The notes: generated by a model from the letters alone, not told the origin. A stretch of 64,000 nucleotides of DNA from Vishniacozyma victoriae (GCA_017654735.1 JADPYG010000088.1:2666001-2730000); one strand, 5' to 3'; shown: positions 10,138-27,384, numbered from the stretch's first letter. Program-made: numbers and translations.

Positions 10138-12281
10138 ATGCCCGCAGCTACAGCAACACTGCCTAATGGCAATGGTACCGCAGTGAACGGTCACGCCGAT
10201 GGCAAAAAGTCCTCAGCAAAGTCGAGGGGAGCTTTGAAGAGGCTCAAGGCAAAAGCAAAAGCGGCGAGAGCAGGGACTGAATCCGAAGCAGAGACGGACA
10301 AGGAGAGTGATACAGAGGTATGATATGATACCATTATGGATAATAGCCTCGAAGCTGACTCAGTCTAGTCGGTCGCTTCGACTGCATCAGTAGCTTCGAC
10401 TATCGATTTAACGATTCCAGACCCTTCGGATCCAAGCTACGCGGCTTTCGCTTCCATCTTCAATCATTTCAATGAGAGTGGCGAAGGAGGGGAAGCAGAG
10501 AATGCATATGGTGGAATATCCAAGCCAGAGGTGTACTACTCGGATGAAGAGGACGAGGATGATGAGGAGAACAAGGCAAAGGCGGCTGCGCGAGCGGCAG
10601 CAGAGTCGGGTTTGACTAGGAGACAAAGGCGGGCGGCTGCTGTAAGCCTGATAATCCGAATGATCGGCAGAGCTGACGAGTAGAAATTGACAGTATCGGA
10701 ATTGAAGCAGTTGGTCGACCGGCCGGAGGTTGTAGAGTGGTTTGACTGTGATGCCCGTGATCCACGATTACTGGTCAGCTTGAAGTCGTACCGAAAGTGA
10801 GTCACCTTTTCGCATCCTCGATGATTCATCTGATAATCCAGTACGGTCCCAGTACCAGTCCACTGGAACGCCAAGCGAGATTATTTAGCCGGAAAGCGTG
10901 GTATTGAAAAACCACCATACCTACTACCTCGTAAGTTGTCGTCCCGCAAAATCGACTCAACTGACGCCCAGCCTGGATCGCCGAGACTGGTATTGGAGAA
11001 CAGCGAGATGCTGTCAAAGCTAAGGAAGCTGGTCAGACATTACGACAAAAGACCCGAGAGAGGGTTCAACCTAAAATGGGAAAGATTGATATCAATTATC
11101 AGAAATTACACGATGCCTTTTTCCGGTATCAAGGTAAACCTAAAATGACCAAGTTCGGGGAGGCGTAAGTCCACCTGCAGGTATCTTTGACAGATTACTG
11201 ATTATAAGCTACTACGAGGGTAAAGAGCTAGAAGCGGATTTGAGGACAAAGAAGCCAGGAGAGCTTTCTGAGGAATTAATCGAAGCGCTTTCCATCCCAC
11301 CTCTGGCTCCTCCTCCATGGTTGATCGCAATGCAGCGATTCGGTCCCCCCCCAAGTTACCCCAATCTCAGGATCAAGGGTCTAAACGCTCCCATCCCAGC
11401 TGGGTAAGTTGTTTCCCAACTCATTGAATTTGAGTTGATGAATAGTGCCCAATGGGGTTTCCATCCTGGTGGATGGGGTAAACCACCCATGGACGATTTC
11501 AATCGACCATTATACGGAGATGTGTTTGGTGTACTACAAGGAGCCGAGCTCGGGGGTCAGGAACAGATTGATCGATCCCTATGGGGTGAGATTGAACCTA
11601 TTGAGGGTAAGCCAATTTCTTCACTCTGCCATGACATAATTGACATTATTAGAAGACGAAGAAGAAGAAGAGGAAGACGACGAAGATGAAGAGGAAGAAA
11701 TGCCCGAAGACGAAGAACCAGCTGGCGGCCTCGAAACACCATCCGGAATGGCAACTCCATCAGGCATGCACTCTGTCACATCAACAGTACCTGCTGGACT
11801 CGAGACACCCGCCTTTGCCGATCTACGAAAGAAGAGAAGGGAGGATAGTGAAGCTCCTGCACCTGGTCCTTCGCAACCTAGGGATCTTTACCAGGTTATC
11901 CCAGAACGTGAAACTAGTAGTAAAGGGTTCATGGGAAGCAGTTCCGCATACGACATGTCGAGCGTTGGTGCCGGTGTCCTCGGAGCAGAGGATTTGGGCA
12001 AGAAGGTAAGCTCGCTGTTTCTTATACCGTGGACATAGCTGACGATACAGCGCAAGGCCGGAGATGTGGACGTTTCAATGGACGATGATGAGATGACACA
12101 AGATCAGCTCAAGGCGAAATACGAAGCATCCCGCTCAGCAGCCAGCAGAGTTCACGTACCAGGTGCAGATGTTGATAGGAGCGGATTCGACGATGTCGTC
12201 AGTGATCAAATGAAAAAGAGGACAAAGGTTCAAGAACCGAAAAAGGGCAAAGGCAAAGAGAAGGAGAAATTCAAGTTCTAG
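10138..12281 (+). CDS. CUS1: Splicing factor 3B subunit 2 (SF3b145/Cus1)
   Basis: A U2 snRNP SF3b component that binds SF3b49 and pre-mRNA upstream of the branch site. The start MPAATATLPNGNG is followed by a Lys/Ala-rich, then acidic, N-terminus. The DUF382 core begins with TVSELKQLVDRPEVVEWFD and includes HWNAKRDYLAGKRGIEKPPY. The PSP (proline-rich) domain follows, with YPNLRIKGLNAPIPAGAQWG and GGWGKPPMDDFNRPLYGDVF. Then come a run of Glu/Asp coded by GAA/GAC repeats (11650-11720), GLETPSGMATPSG and a Lys-rich tail ending KEKFKF. At least seven short introns with CTGAC-type branch sites interrupt it. Its 3' end converges on YAK1. Confidence 0.93.
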
Positions 12282-12466
12282 ATTTTCACACTTGTATCTT
12301 TCTCGTATACGTCAGTCATGTACTCGTACGAGTTTCTACCCTTTTCATACAGCATGCATGTATGTATCTGTGCTGTTCGTCATGTCGTAAACTTCATATT
12401 GCCTTCTGGCCAGAACTGAATCTATCTATTTTTTTACTCCCAATACTTCCTGATCTTCATCTTAGA

Positions 12467-16379
<3,913 letters not shown>

Positions 16380-17008
16380 ACCTATACCAGATTGAAGTAT
16401 CTTGTGTATTGGGTAGTCGATAAGAGGAGGTGGAAAGGTGCCTTGGAATGAGAGTAGGGAAGGAAACGACAACGACCGAAGTTGTGCCAAGGGAAGGGAA
16501 ATCACGGGGCTAATCGTTAATCTTCCCCCTATTACCTGGCTAGCGGAACTCACCTATTCCCTATGTAGTAGCTCACTTATTCCATCCGAGTACTGCCTAT
16601 TGATTATATCAACCACTGTACTCCAACTTCCAAGCGTATTACTGATGATGACGGAGTGATCGCAGTCGTCTGTACCCCGGAATTCCTTAATTCCTTTCCC
16701 TGAGTCACAGCGAGGTAAACTCGTGTTGCACCGCGATAAAGGCGTGTACCTTTGGGATGCGACAAGGCTACAGTAGTACTACGATGGTCTATTGTACTAC
16801 TTGACAGTAGCTCCTATTGTATGAGGAGGGTTTGATATCAAAGTGAAGGTGTAGTGGAGAGTGGGCACAAGTGAAGCGAGTGAATGGAACGCGCCGGTTA
16901 TTTCGAACGTGGCGCTATACACACAACCTCGTACCATCATCTTCTCTCCGTCACATCAAGACACGCTCGATACGTCCCGAAGCAACATGCATCTTATTTG
17001 TATACAAC
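16380..17008. other. YAK1 upstream region and ARP2 3' flank
   Basis: About 630 bases lie between the ARP2 stop and the YAK1 start. Next to YAK1 (minus strand), GTGAGT at 16553-16548 and an AAG acceptor near 16442 suggest an intron in the YAK1 5' leader. The rest shows no convincing coding frame and probably holds the YAK1 promoter and ARP2 polyadenylation signals. Confidence 0.45.
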
Positions 17009-18448
17009 CTAATCACCTCTACCAAGCTTATCTAGAGCCCTAACACCTTGCTCATCCCATTCAGCTTTAGTAACCCAGAAAGCTTCCCTGTCCTTCATGA
17101 TATCAGCCAACACGGCACCTCCGAGGAAGACCATGTGTTTTCTCCTTGGAGGATCTTCGATACGGATCTTGAAGTTCTACCAGTCAGCCACTGTCACTTT
17201 TTGTAACGTGTTACTTACCTTTAGCCTAGATCCGTCGTTACCAAGTACTCTTGTCAAGTAGAGCTGCTTCATCTCCTTCTCGAGACGGGATGGGAAACCG
17301 GGGTACATCGATGAACCACCAGAGAGCACAATATGTTTGTAGAGCTCTGTTCGAGTGTCAACGGCGGCTTGCTGGATGGTCTGGAATAGGAGTTCTAATG
17401 ATTAGCTGTGGTCAAACTAGAGACCATCAGCTACTAACCAGCAACACCGGGCTGTTCAACATCGACTAGATGAGGCTGGAACATGCACTCGGGTGCTTCG
17501 TATCGCTCAGATCCGACCTTGATGACTCGTCCGTCGGGTAGCTGACTGTCAGTTGACGTAGATGAAATACTGAGGGACTCACGGTGTAGCTCTCGACCAA
17601 TGTTGTCGTTTCCTCAGAAAGCTTCTTGTCCATTTCCAAATCATAACTCATGAAACAGAGAGCCTCCTTGATCCCTCGTACAGTCTCGAAATCCGCTGTC
17701 CTCTCGAAGGCGTAACCTCGCATCAAGAGTAGCTTGATCAAGTATCGAGTAACATCACGTCCGGCAACATCCAGTCGACGAGTCAAGTGGGGGAGGGCAA
17801 ATCCGTCGTACACAGGTACGATGTGGGTGACACCATCTCCTGAATCGACGACCACACCAGTCTGTAGACCTATACGTCAGCTCATGCAGTGATCTACGCA
17901 GCGGACTTACCCTGAGCATACAACGTCAAGACAGCCTGAATAGCGACATAAACACCTCCAAAGCCGTACTCCTCAAACATGGTCTCGCACATCCTCTGTC
18001 GGTTGACTTTTGGGTTCATTGGAGGTTCAGTCAATAGAACCTTTTGCCCCTTGGTGTCTACCTTGAGCTTCTGATCAAAGGTGTAATCCCAGAGATGTCG
18101 CATATCCTCCCAGTTCTTGACGATACCGTGCTCCATTGGCTGAGTTACTTGCAGCGAGGAACGATGCTCGGCAGCTTCGTCTCCGACCATGATATCGCGG
18201 ATAGCGGTGGATCCTTGTCGTTCCTCCGCTCGAAGGATTGGACGACCGACGATTGAGGGGAATACTAAAGGTCAGCTTCCCAGTACTCGCAAGCGAGAGT
18301 GGGGGACCATACCATGTTCGGGAAAGTTGGATCCGGCGTAACCACACTTTACGAACTGAGTTGTCAGCTCTATCTCTTGAGTGTCTGGTAAGGTTTGAGC
18401 TGTACTTACTCCGGTACCATTGTCCACTACCAGCGGTCGAGATTCCAT
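17009..18448 (-). CDS. ARP2: Actin-related protein 2 (Arp2)
   Basis: The ATP-binding subunit of the Arp2/3 complex that nucleates branched actin at endocytic patches. Exon 1 reads [20 protein letters not shown] (phosphate loop) and [17 protein letters not shown]. Later exons carry [50 protein letters not shown], the second phosphate loop [38 protein letters not shown], and [16 protein letters not shown] near 17300. The terminal exon has [31 protein letters not shown] and [10 protein letters not shown]. All elements expected of Arp2 are present, at about the usual 390 residues. It is head to head with the CRIPT gene across 391 bp. Confidence 0.93.
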
Positions 18449-18839
18449 GTTGGGGGAGGCGCAGTAGCGGTGTTCGGGGGTCTGAGCTAAGGGGTTCCGG
18501 GGAGATTTGAGTAGTGATTCTCGAAGATTCTAACACGCGTGATGACTAGCTTCGCGAGTACTAGGTGTTGGTATATGATCAAGGTTGTATAGGTATATAG
18601 TCTGTATAGAGAGTGGGTGAACTACTCTATAGCCTGGTGACGTACAGCCATCCCACCCAGCTATCAAGTGCCACACTCCCTGAACTACAGAATGGCTGGT
18701 GGATATCGCCGCATATCACCGACAATTGTAGATCTGTGCCTGGTTCAAGGTGTATGTAGGTGGCAATCAACTGACCGACCTTCATCATTGGTAATCTACA
18801 CTTTCTCAAATCACATACACCTAGTCATCAGTAGTCACA
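18449..18839. promoter_or_regulatory. Shared divergent promoter region ARP2/CRIPT
   Basis: The 391 bases between the two divergent start codons must hold both promoters. A TATATAG-like stretch occurs at 18590-18600 (GGTATATAGTCTGTATAGAG). No other element is recognised with confidence. Confidence 0.5.
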
Positions 18840-19343
18840 ATGGTCTGTAAGAAGTGTGAGAAGGTGAGCTTATCTCTCTGCTACGTGATCAAGAGCTGAC
18901 AGGTCCCAGAAAACATCAACATTAGCCGCCCCAGATCCATTTCAGCCATCTTCGTCTACACGGAAAATAGGAGAGAACAAGCTCTTATCCGCCAGAGCTA
19001 GGGCTTCTCCCTATACGAAACCCAATCAGATGACAAAAGGAGGAAAGATGGGTATTAACCCATATGGAAACAAGTGCCTGGATTGTAAAGTAAGCCAAAA
19101 TTCACCATTTCTTCGATATTTCACTCCCCTCCTTCACACAACACCTGCCTCAAGTCATTCCAGGCTAACCAGATAGCAAGCAGTGCAGCAGAACCAAGCG
19201 ACAAGATGTCAGAAGTGTGCATACAAGAAGGGTTGCTGCTCTATCTGCGGCGTTATGGTGCTTGATACGAGCCGTAAGTCGACCAAAATCGCCCAAATTG
19301 ACTTTTGCTGATTTACAAAGGGTACAAGCAGACATCAAAATGA
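18840..19343 (+). CDS. CRIPT-like cysteine-rich protein
   Basis: Four exons (18840-18863, then three more joined with GT-AG introns) encode about 107 residues. It starts MVCKKCEKKTSTLAAPDPF and continues GENKLLSARARASPYTK, NPYGNKCLDCK, RCQKCAYKKGCCSICGVM and ends VLDTSRYKQTSK. Human CRIPT (cysteine-rich PDZ-binding protein, 101 residues) has the same plan: MVCxKCEKK, NKxLxxxKARxxPY, four CxxC pairs and LDTxxYKQTSV. The paired cysteines probably bind zinc. CRIPT is found in the minor and major spliceosome context in animals; the role in this fungus is unknown. The final PDZ-ligand residue (Val in animals) is Lys here. Confidence 0.9.
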
Positions 19344-20126
19344 GTCCACTGGACCTTTGCATTCGATTCACGAAATTACGATCCCCAAGTTGTACATCTT
19401 AGTACATTACAACACATATGCAAGTATAATGTCCGGAATGTCGTAGCCATCGGAACGTCTGGTATTTTTCGCGATGCCTCACGTATGTGGCCTTCTCTTC
19501 CGCAACCACATACCGAGCTCATGCGTTATCGAATTCGTCGAGCCGAACCTTAAAGACCACTCAATGTATCTGCAGATATGGCACGAGGCGAGACTTGTTC
19601 GAAAATTGCTCGTGCCAAATATGACTTCTCGAACTGGATCCGGAACCCGACTTGCTTTGCCCATCTTTGATTGACATCGTCTTACATGGAGAAAAACCAA
19701 GATTGAACATGAATATCTATATACCATTGCGGGACAATCGATATTCTTGACTATCTCGAGACAACAGACACATCGCTGGTATCCCTTGCGGCTTGACTTA
19801 ATCCGTCTATCTCGATGTCCCGTATTTGATCTCGCTCCCGACGTTTCTGACATCTGGTGGCTTTATTCTGACTGTTTTGTATCCCTTGTTCTGACATCTA
19901 GTAACATCGTTCTGACCCTCTTGTATCCATGTTTCAGACATCCTGCAGCTTTACAACGGAAACCTAGCATACACCACCAGTGCTCCGCTGTAAGTTTGCT
20001 TCGAAGTGTGCGCCAGTAAATCTAAACGTCATGTCATTACGAAGTCCCAAATCGTATAATATAGTATAAGTAAACAAGTATGCCAGTCAAATGTCCTCAA
20101 ACCTCTCCCACTTTCTCTTTTGCAAC
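19344..20126. other. Convergent intergenic region CRIPT/DOCK
   Basis: About 780 bases lie between two converging genes. Open frames on both strands (up to 124 codons) lack any recognisable motif. The stretch 19845-19945 holds an imperfect tandem repeat of about 44 bases built on TTCTGACATCT ... TTCTGAC ... TTGTATCC. I see no RNA gene or mobile element. Confidence 0.5.
19845..19945. repeat. Imperfect ~44-bp tandem repeat
   Basis: The order TTCTGACATCT, then TTCTGAC, then TTGTATCC(C/A)T occurs twice in succession, and a third partial copy begins TTTCAGACATCCTG. The units are diverged, and no inverted ends or target duplication are visible, so this is probably a local slippage duplication. Confidence 0.4.
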
Positions 20127-23100
20127 CTAGCCCCTCCTCATAAAGCTTCCCAATCGAGAGAGACGATTACCCTTCTTTCTCACACTCCCACTGACCGATC
20201 CCATCTCACCATTCGTATGATCATTCGTGCTGATACTAGCGCCAAGAGGTCCTAGGGTATCACTACTCTTGTTACTACCCGCAAAACTCAACCGATTCCC
20301 GAGCGTAGCTAGGGGATTTGGTTTATCACGAGTAGGTGAACCAATGGGCGACTTTGATCGAGATGGCGATACCAAGGACATGGGTCCGTTCTTTGCTGAA
20401 GAGGTGACTGGGGATGTGGCGGATAACGAGGGTTGCTTTTGAGGAGTGGCGGGGGGTCCGACTCGTAAAGCCGGAAGATCGTAAGGAGCAGTCACTCGAA
20501 TAGAGGGCCTGGAAGACAAGTCAGATGGTCGAGGTGTTGATGCGAATAGTGACTGGTCAGTGTCAAAGTGGAGAGGAGGAAGTGGACCAGACTGCCTGTT
20601 TGCCGATTTTGGTAAAGCCGCAATCTCGTCTGGGAAGGATCGAATGAAATCTGGTCGTGAGCACAAGAGATTTCGGCGAGACGATAAACTCACGACTCCT
20701 CAGGGCCTCATGGAACGCTGTATCCTTGCATACTTGAGCGTGCAAGTCCAAAGCCTGATCGATTACACTAGCGTACTCGAGTATCTCCGCTCGAAGTGTC
20801 TCGATATCTTCCTTCTGTCCGGGATGAGTCGCTTCGTAGGTCGGATCAAGGAATGTCTGGCGGTAAAGCTTGACTCCGCCCTGAACCGGTGAATCGACAG
20901 CGCCATTGATGGCAGTGCCCAAATGCTTGACACTAGCACATTAGCTCAGAACCGGGTTACGACCATTCATGGAGGAAAGACGTACTTGAGCTTCCGAATC
21001 CGAGGAGACGTATGAGCTTTAAGGCTACGAGACGCCTCTTTGACATTGGTGATAGCAGCATGAATAGGGCTGAGATGCTCATACTTGACCTCGACCACTT
21101 CACTTCTCGCAAGAACAGAGGGGAATGTCTCCTTGCCTGCGGTAGTCAGCTTTGGCATGTTGATGAGAAATCTTTTGACTTACAGGTGAGAGTAGTCTTT
21201 TCTAGCCAGGTCATGACTCCAGCATTTTCATCTTCAGACCTTGTAGAGGCAGATAGCACCTTGTATGGCCGCAGCGTTGAGAAAGTCTTGATATTGTTGT
21301 ATCGATGATAGAGCTGAACATTCTCGTTGACCCCGGTGATAAAGACTCGATGCGAGAGGTCCGGCTCTGGATTGACGGATGTAACCCAAATAATTTGATC
21401 AGGTCCGGATCGTAATGGTGGTGAAGGCTGCATCTTTGAGCGATGTAGAGTTGCCTCGGGGTACTTGTGCTGTAGCACATCACAGCTTTCAGTCAGCAAG
21501 TTTCTCATGACCAGAAGGGAGGTGACTCACAAATCAGAAAACTGCTGCCACGGCTCACCCCGTACGACGTACTCCTTGCCCTGGCAAAGCGCAGGTCGGA
21601 AGTCACCATAGAAAGCGACTCGGTAGTATTCAGGCTTCTGCCGTGGTGTTGTCCTGATCTGGTCCCAGAGCTTGGCCTGGTAGGCGAGTAACTCCGATAT
21701 CTTCTCTGCATCCCAAGTGCTTGCCTGGTGACGACCACATAGTTCAGTAGCCAAGCTCAGAGCCTGCTCATATGCCTGCGCTTCGACTACATGTCAGCGA
21801 TGCTCAAACGTGCGTCAGAATGGCATACCAAAGTAATCCAGACAATGTCGATATATGGCTTCCTTCCTCTCGAAAGGCGTCTGAACCGGTAAAGCAAGAT
21901 CTCCCTCGGCAAAGATCTCTACCTCGCCTTCAGTCGTCCAATCATACAAATCCGCATGAAGCTTCAGAGTCAGACCAGCCGAGATCCAGTTCTTTTCCTT
22001 GATAAATAGATCCTTGAGCTGGTGAATAAAGCGGACATAAAGCCCTTGTCGACCGATACGTTTGATGAAGTCGAGCATCTGATATGTCGCTGCAGCTCTT
22101 TCTTCTGCCCATTCTGGAGTTTCTGGTAGCTCCCTGACATTCTCCAGTAATGCGATGAACAGCTCAATCTCATCTAGGAAAAGGGCGACCTTGGTGTGGA
22201 AGGTATCGTCGATGGTCGGTCCGTTCTCAAAGACATTGCGAAGTTCTGTGACAAACCACGCTCTAGCAGCGGGCTCGCCGGCAGTTACTGTCCTGCTCGA
22301 GAACTAGTGGTCAGTTGATGGACACTGAGGTAGAGATTTAGACGTACAAGCTTGTCTAGCTTTGCCAAGATCTCGGTCTCGATGACATTGAACGAGCCAT
22401 TGAGAACATACTCGGCATAGATCATTGAATAGAGAATCTCCACAGCACTTCGGCAGGTCTCGTCATGACCAGACATACAGAGTGGCAAGATCCTTCCACC
22501 AAGACCAGTGAAGCGAGTCTGGTACTATCTAATCAGCGGTGATCGATCTGGCAAATGAAGAACGACTCACACCACCATATCGCGGACTCTCGCTCGTCGA
22601 AGCATGCTCATCAATCGGCCAGCCTATAGCATTCCATGACCTGACAAGGAGACCCACAGCATCATCCCTCAAATCACCGGCGATGACCCATCCAGCCCTC
22701 CTCTTTTGGTGCGTATGTTCTTCAAGCGCAAGTGCCTCGGAGCCGATAAGGTCACAGAGAACTTCAAAGTACTCGGTCCACAGCGTCACATCGAAATTAC
22801 CAGAATCCCGAACGACCGGGATGAACTCGTCCTTCTCCAAGATCGATGCGGTAGAGCCCAGCATCTTGACGATCGATCCATGAGCCATGAGCGAGAGTGT
22901 CAGCCATGTCTTTGGGAACGCTTCGAAGGAGATGATCGATTTAGCGAATTTGAACATTGATACCAGCAATTTGGAGCATGCTTGAATACCCTCAATATCG
23001 AGTATCTCGGATAACCATCGGTGAAAGTTGTTGATAGGACTGGCGAGTATGAGAGACAGTATGACAACGGCAGTCTCGGCCATGCTGCATTTGAAGATCT

Positions 23101-26100
23101 CGGATTGAGGCGGTAGACTGTCTTCGCCTTCCAGCCTTTGTCTCTCGAGCAATGAAGGGGGTGGAAGTTGAGCGATAAGGGCAAAGGGATAAGTCATTGG
23201 GAAGACGTCAGGCGTTTGTTTCCATAAAGATCCAGTACCTTGATGTCGAGCCAACAATGCCAGTGTGCCAGGATGATTCGATTCCTGATAGGCCCCGAGG
23301 AGACTTCGAATCAGTTTCATTACCATGGAACGACGTACCTCGGCAGCAGAGTCAGGCAGTACTCTAGATTGTCCTCTTCCTGTGCTCTCGCCTCATCCTC
23401 GATGAGAGGGGAGATCAGCCATTCTTGTAGCTTGTTGACCATCCACGCGACCACCTACTTGTCAGCTGGGAAGAATTGCGCGCTCTACGAAGCTTACCGT
23501 GACCGCAATCCGATTACATTCTAGCCACTTGATCCTCTTCGTGTCCTTGACTCCTTGGTTATCCGTCGCATCTTCCCGCTCCGTATCATATCTCGCCAAA
23601 TGAGGTCGGATCCATCGAATCATCGCCGGGACAAGCAAAGCTCGTGCCTCGGCTGTATCGAACGTACTCCTGACCACTTGAAGCAACAAGAATAGCTTAT
23701 GGATAGCGATACTCCCCTCTGCCGGGGCGAGTGTATCCGCGAATGATATAATGGTCTCGGCAATTTCAAGCGGTGGGAAGACTTGTGAGAGACTAGGCAG
23801 GATATCGGCAAAATGCTGGACCGCCAGCGTCTGGGTCCCTATTAGCGCTCTGTCACTAGATTTCATCAACGTATCGATCTCGGTCAAGATCCCCTTGGTC
23901 TGACGCTTAAAATCAGCCTCGATATGTGCCGAAGTAGCGTCCAATCCGATCCCCTTGGCTCGGTCCAGTGCTCGAGCTCGTATGACGAATCGGAAGATAA
24001 GGTGCCAAACCTTGATGAAAGATCGATAGTCCTTGGTTGAGGGTCCAGCCATTGTCGATTTCATAGCTCGTAATAGGCGGAATGAAGAAGCGGGGAAGCT
24101 GAATTTTTCGGTGATGTAGATGTCAAGAACAGGATTGAAGTTTGGAAACCGTCGATCGGTCGTCATGGTCAGGACCTTGACAAGAGCTCGGAACACTGCA
24201 TCGTCCACTTCATCCTGTCGGTCTCCGAGGTTGGCGACCATGAAGCCAAATAGTGCGTCGAGTGTTGCGGGAACGAATTTGGCAATCTCCTCTTCGCTTA
24301 CAAAGTTGAATAGCTGAAGCGTCTCCGACAATTTGGTGGGATCGGCGAGTAGCTCTTGTCGTTCGATCAGGAGTCGTCGTAGAGTGTCGTCTGCCGTGTG
24401 CATGCTAGAGCACAGATAGCTCCTCAGAGTGACTCGATCGCGCAAGGGGGTCATGCTCTTGGCGATATCGACAGGAAGGACTGGGTCTTCTGCTGAAGCG
24501 TGTGGCGCACTGTAGTACAACTTTGGCGAAGGATGTAGGTTCTTTTCCATTTTGTAGAGCACCAATTCATGTTCGCCATCTTTGATACAGCTCGAGGTCG
24601 CGATCAAGGGGAGATAGGCGAATGCGAATGGTTTTTCGAGCTCGTGCGCGTCGAGTGAAGGTGATCGATCTCGATGCCTGGAACGGAATGTGAAGAACAT
24701 GTGACAATCCTTCAAGGAGCGGTCGAGAGATATCTTGAGCATCTCGCCATATGTCGGATGGTCATTGTGATGAAAGACCATGGAGTGAAAGGTCGACATT
24801 GCCGGCTCGCCAGATCCACCTGCATGTATAGCATCGGTAACCGTGGTACCATCTGGTTTTCGAATTTCGACCGAGATCTGGACATCCCCTTGATTGCCAG
24901 CCGCCATGGATTTACGTCCACGAACAGAGTTGTTGCTAGCGGTGAATGGTACAAAATCGGCCGACCAGAGCTTGACGTAGATGTCGTTTCGTATGACATC
25001 GGGATAGACGACATCGGGGAACCCTAGACGAGCTGATCGAGTGACATCGAGCAGAGTAGCAGGATGCTCCCGGACCAGCTGAGAGTAGACGCCTTCCATA
25101 GCTTTGAGACAGACTACGATAGTCTCTGCCCTGATTATCAGCGCAGCCAGTGGATACTACTCACTTGTTGCTCTTTCCATAATTCTTGGTCCTTCCAAAT
25201 ATGATGTCTTCGTGCATGCGGGCAAAAGAGCTTTCCTCCTTGGGGACATAGATCGGTAGCGAGAATTCAACTCCAACATCCCTCGCTTCACTTTCTTTGA
25301 GCAGCTTCTGCAACTGAGGCAATTCCAACACCGCACATCCGAACGGCCGCCTGAAAGACGGACGGCCCTCTACGATACATGTACTAGCGGTATTGGCGGT
25401 ATCGACAGACTGAACAGCGTTCACATTGAAAGCGGAGGTGATTGAGAAGGAGTCGTCGGTCGCATTCGAATCGAAGACCGAGCTCGTGCGTCGTGTCGTG
25501 CCAAAGTCGGAAAGCAAGTTCCCCCTAGAGCCTCGCATAGTCGATGTTCGTCGACCCAGCTCAGTACCTGGACTAAGAGTATCCGCTTTCGCCTTCATGG
25601 CTCCATTCCGAACGATACGACAGACCATGTAGACTGACGAGCGCAGATCCGCGGGCTGCAGATCTGTAAACAGTGTGCGTAGCTTGCCCAGCCTATTTTC
25701 AGCATCGCGTGCAGGAGTACCGAGGTGGTTGAGAATGACGCAGTACTCTTCGGTGACGAATCGTCCGTCGGCGCTGTTCCATAGTGAAAAGTACAGCTCG
25801 GCGGTCTCTTCCGATGCGCAAGGGCTGGCAATGAATGCTTTGACGTCGAGAAATAGGTGGTGGAATGATCCTGAACGGCCATGTGGTCCTTCACCAGCTT
25901 TCGAGGCGGCGAGGGAGAAGGCTCGAGGTGGTTGATGGGCCGCAATCGACTTGATGTTGGGGACTAGGGAGGAGCTGCTGCCAAAGAGGGTATCAAGTGG
26001 TATCAGGTCGATGTACGCCAACTTCCAGTCAGACTCGGTATGGGTACTTAAAGAAGGTACTCACCTGAATCTGGTATACATAGCATGTTATCCCACTGAT

Positions 26101-27384
26101 CCAGCTTGTCCCCGAGAACGCCTTTTCCTTGTCGGTGACCATCACACTCCCGTCATGTAGACTTCGGACAATCACATCCAATCCCTGCGCCACGTTGCAT
26201 TTGACGAGTCGCGAAACACACTCCCTCCTGACTCTCGCAAGTTCTTCTTCCGTATGTGTCTGAGCTAAAAGTTGGCGTCTTCCGCTAAACAGACAATCAA
26301 TGTGTTGCATGACAATATCGAAGAGGCGGTATTCGCGATTGGCAAGATAGGTCGGCAGACGCTGCTATCAGCAATGTTCACCGTGGATCAACCTACATCG
26401 TGCCACTCCCTTATCGCACAAGCGATCTCATCAACCAGGGGCCAAGCTTGTCCTGCGACGGTGGAATCTCCGGCGGTGATGACCGGTACAGGCGGTTGAG
26501 GTTTCGTGGGATGCGCTAGTGGTTGTCTTTCTTTAAGCACGAGCGATCTGGGTCGCTTTGGTCTGGCTGGCGCATCCGTGGCTGTAAGTTTCGGAGACGA
26601 TGTGACATCAATCACATCGGCAACACCTTCCACTTTTGAAGCCGCAACACTGGCCCCATCTTTATCCTCATCCTCTTCCCTCACTTCCGCTAGTTCCTTC
26701 AATGGCTGAGCCGGATCATGATCCATTCCTCCGTTTGAATGACTAGCCTGCGCCTCGCGTATGGCATCCTCAAAAGCTGCCGACAAGGCTCCATCGTCGT
26801 TGGACGTCCCGGGGCGGACATGGGCGATAGCGGCTGGGAATATGCCGACAATGACTTGCGTCTCGAGCTTAGGAGCTGTATATGGAGGAGGAGATCTCAG
26901 GTCCGGGGTGATCTCGCTCAATGTCTTTGGTGGGACCACAAACCTATTGATGAGCTGTTGATGAAGGGTCTTAGTTAGGGTTGCTCACCCTCGATACCAA
27001 GTATCCCCTTTTCCATCTTCCTCTATCGTGCATTTGTACTCTTCGAACGCGAAAAATTCATCTCCAACATCCAATGCCAGCTCATAGATATTTCCCCTGC
27101 CTGGCGTAGCTCCAGCTGCTTCTGTCTGGCCTGCCCGGTGTATGCCCGACCAGCTGAAACGGTTTCGGAAATTAGGTGATTTAGGCGATGTCGAACTGGC
27201 TTGACCAGTGGGTAGGAATGGATGTACGATAAAGCCAGTATGGATATAAGGAAGCGGTAGCCATGATCCAGTCCGTCGAGCACTGAATATCAGCTAATTC
27301 TAGAGAAGTTGGTGAATTGACAAACGGTCTAGATGGCCCCGTATCCAACGGAGCTCCAAGTTCCACGGTATTAGAGCTGCTCAT
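20127..27384 (-). CDS. DOCK180-type guanine nucleotide exchange factor
   Basis: A very large multi-exon gene, roughly 2,000 residues or more, for a Rho/Rac-class exchange factor. The N-terminus holds an SH3-like domain (ALDVGDEFFAFEEY, DTWYRGFVVPP, VIVGIFPAAIAHVRP), typical of the ELMO-binding DOCK-A/B branch. A DHR-1/C2 domain (about 25050-24590: NDIYVKLWSADFVPF, MVFHHNDHPTYGEMLKISL) should bind phosphoinositides. The DHR-2 catalytic region (about 22080-20570) has RFIHQLKDLFIKEKNWISAG, EYYRVAFYGDFRP, VLQHKYPEATL, VEVKYEHLSPIHAAI and GGVKLYRQTFLDPTY. A disordered Ser/Pro/Lys tail ends SRLGSFMRRG. The first exon is short (MSSSNTVELGAPLDTGPSRP) and uses a GTTTGT donor. The gene is head to head with the Rieske fusion. 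Confidence 0.88.

Noticed and set aside
11640..11760. GAA/GAC repeat in SF3B2 as a microsatellite or frame error
   Set aside because: It stays in frame and codes for an acidic stretch that is common in this protein.
16380..16553. A 58-residue N-terminal extension of YAK1
   Set aside because: It begins at GTG within a GTGAGT donor and lacks an ATG. It is better read as a leader intron.
19479..19853. A 124-codon minus-strand frame between CRIPT and DOCK
   Set aside because: No recognisable domain, no splice-consistent extension, and it overlaps a local repeat.
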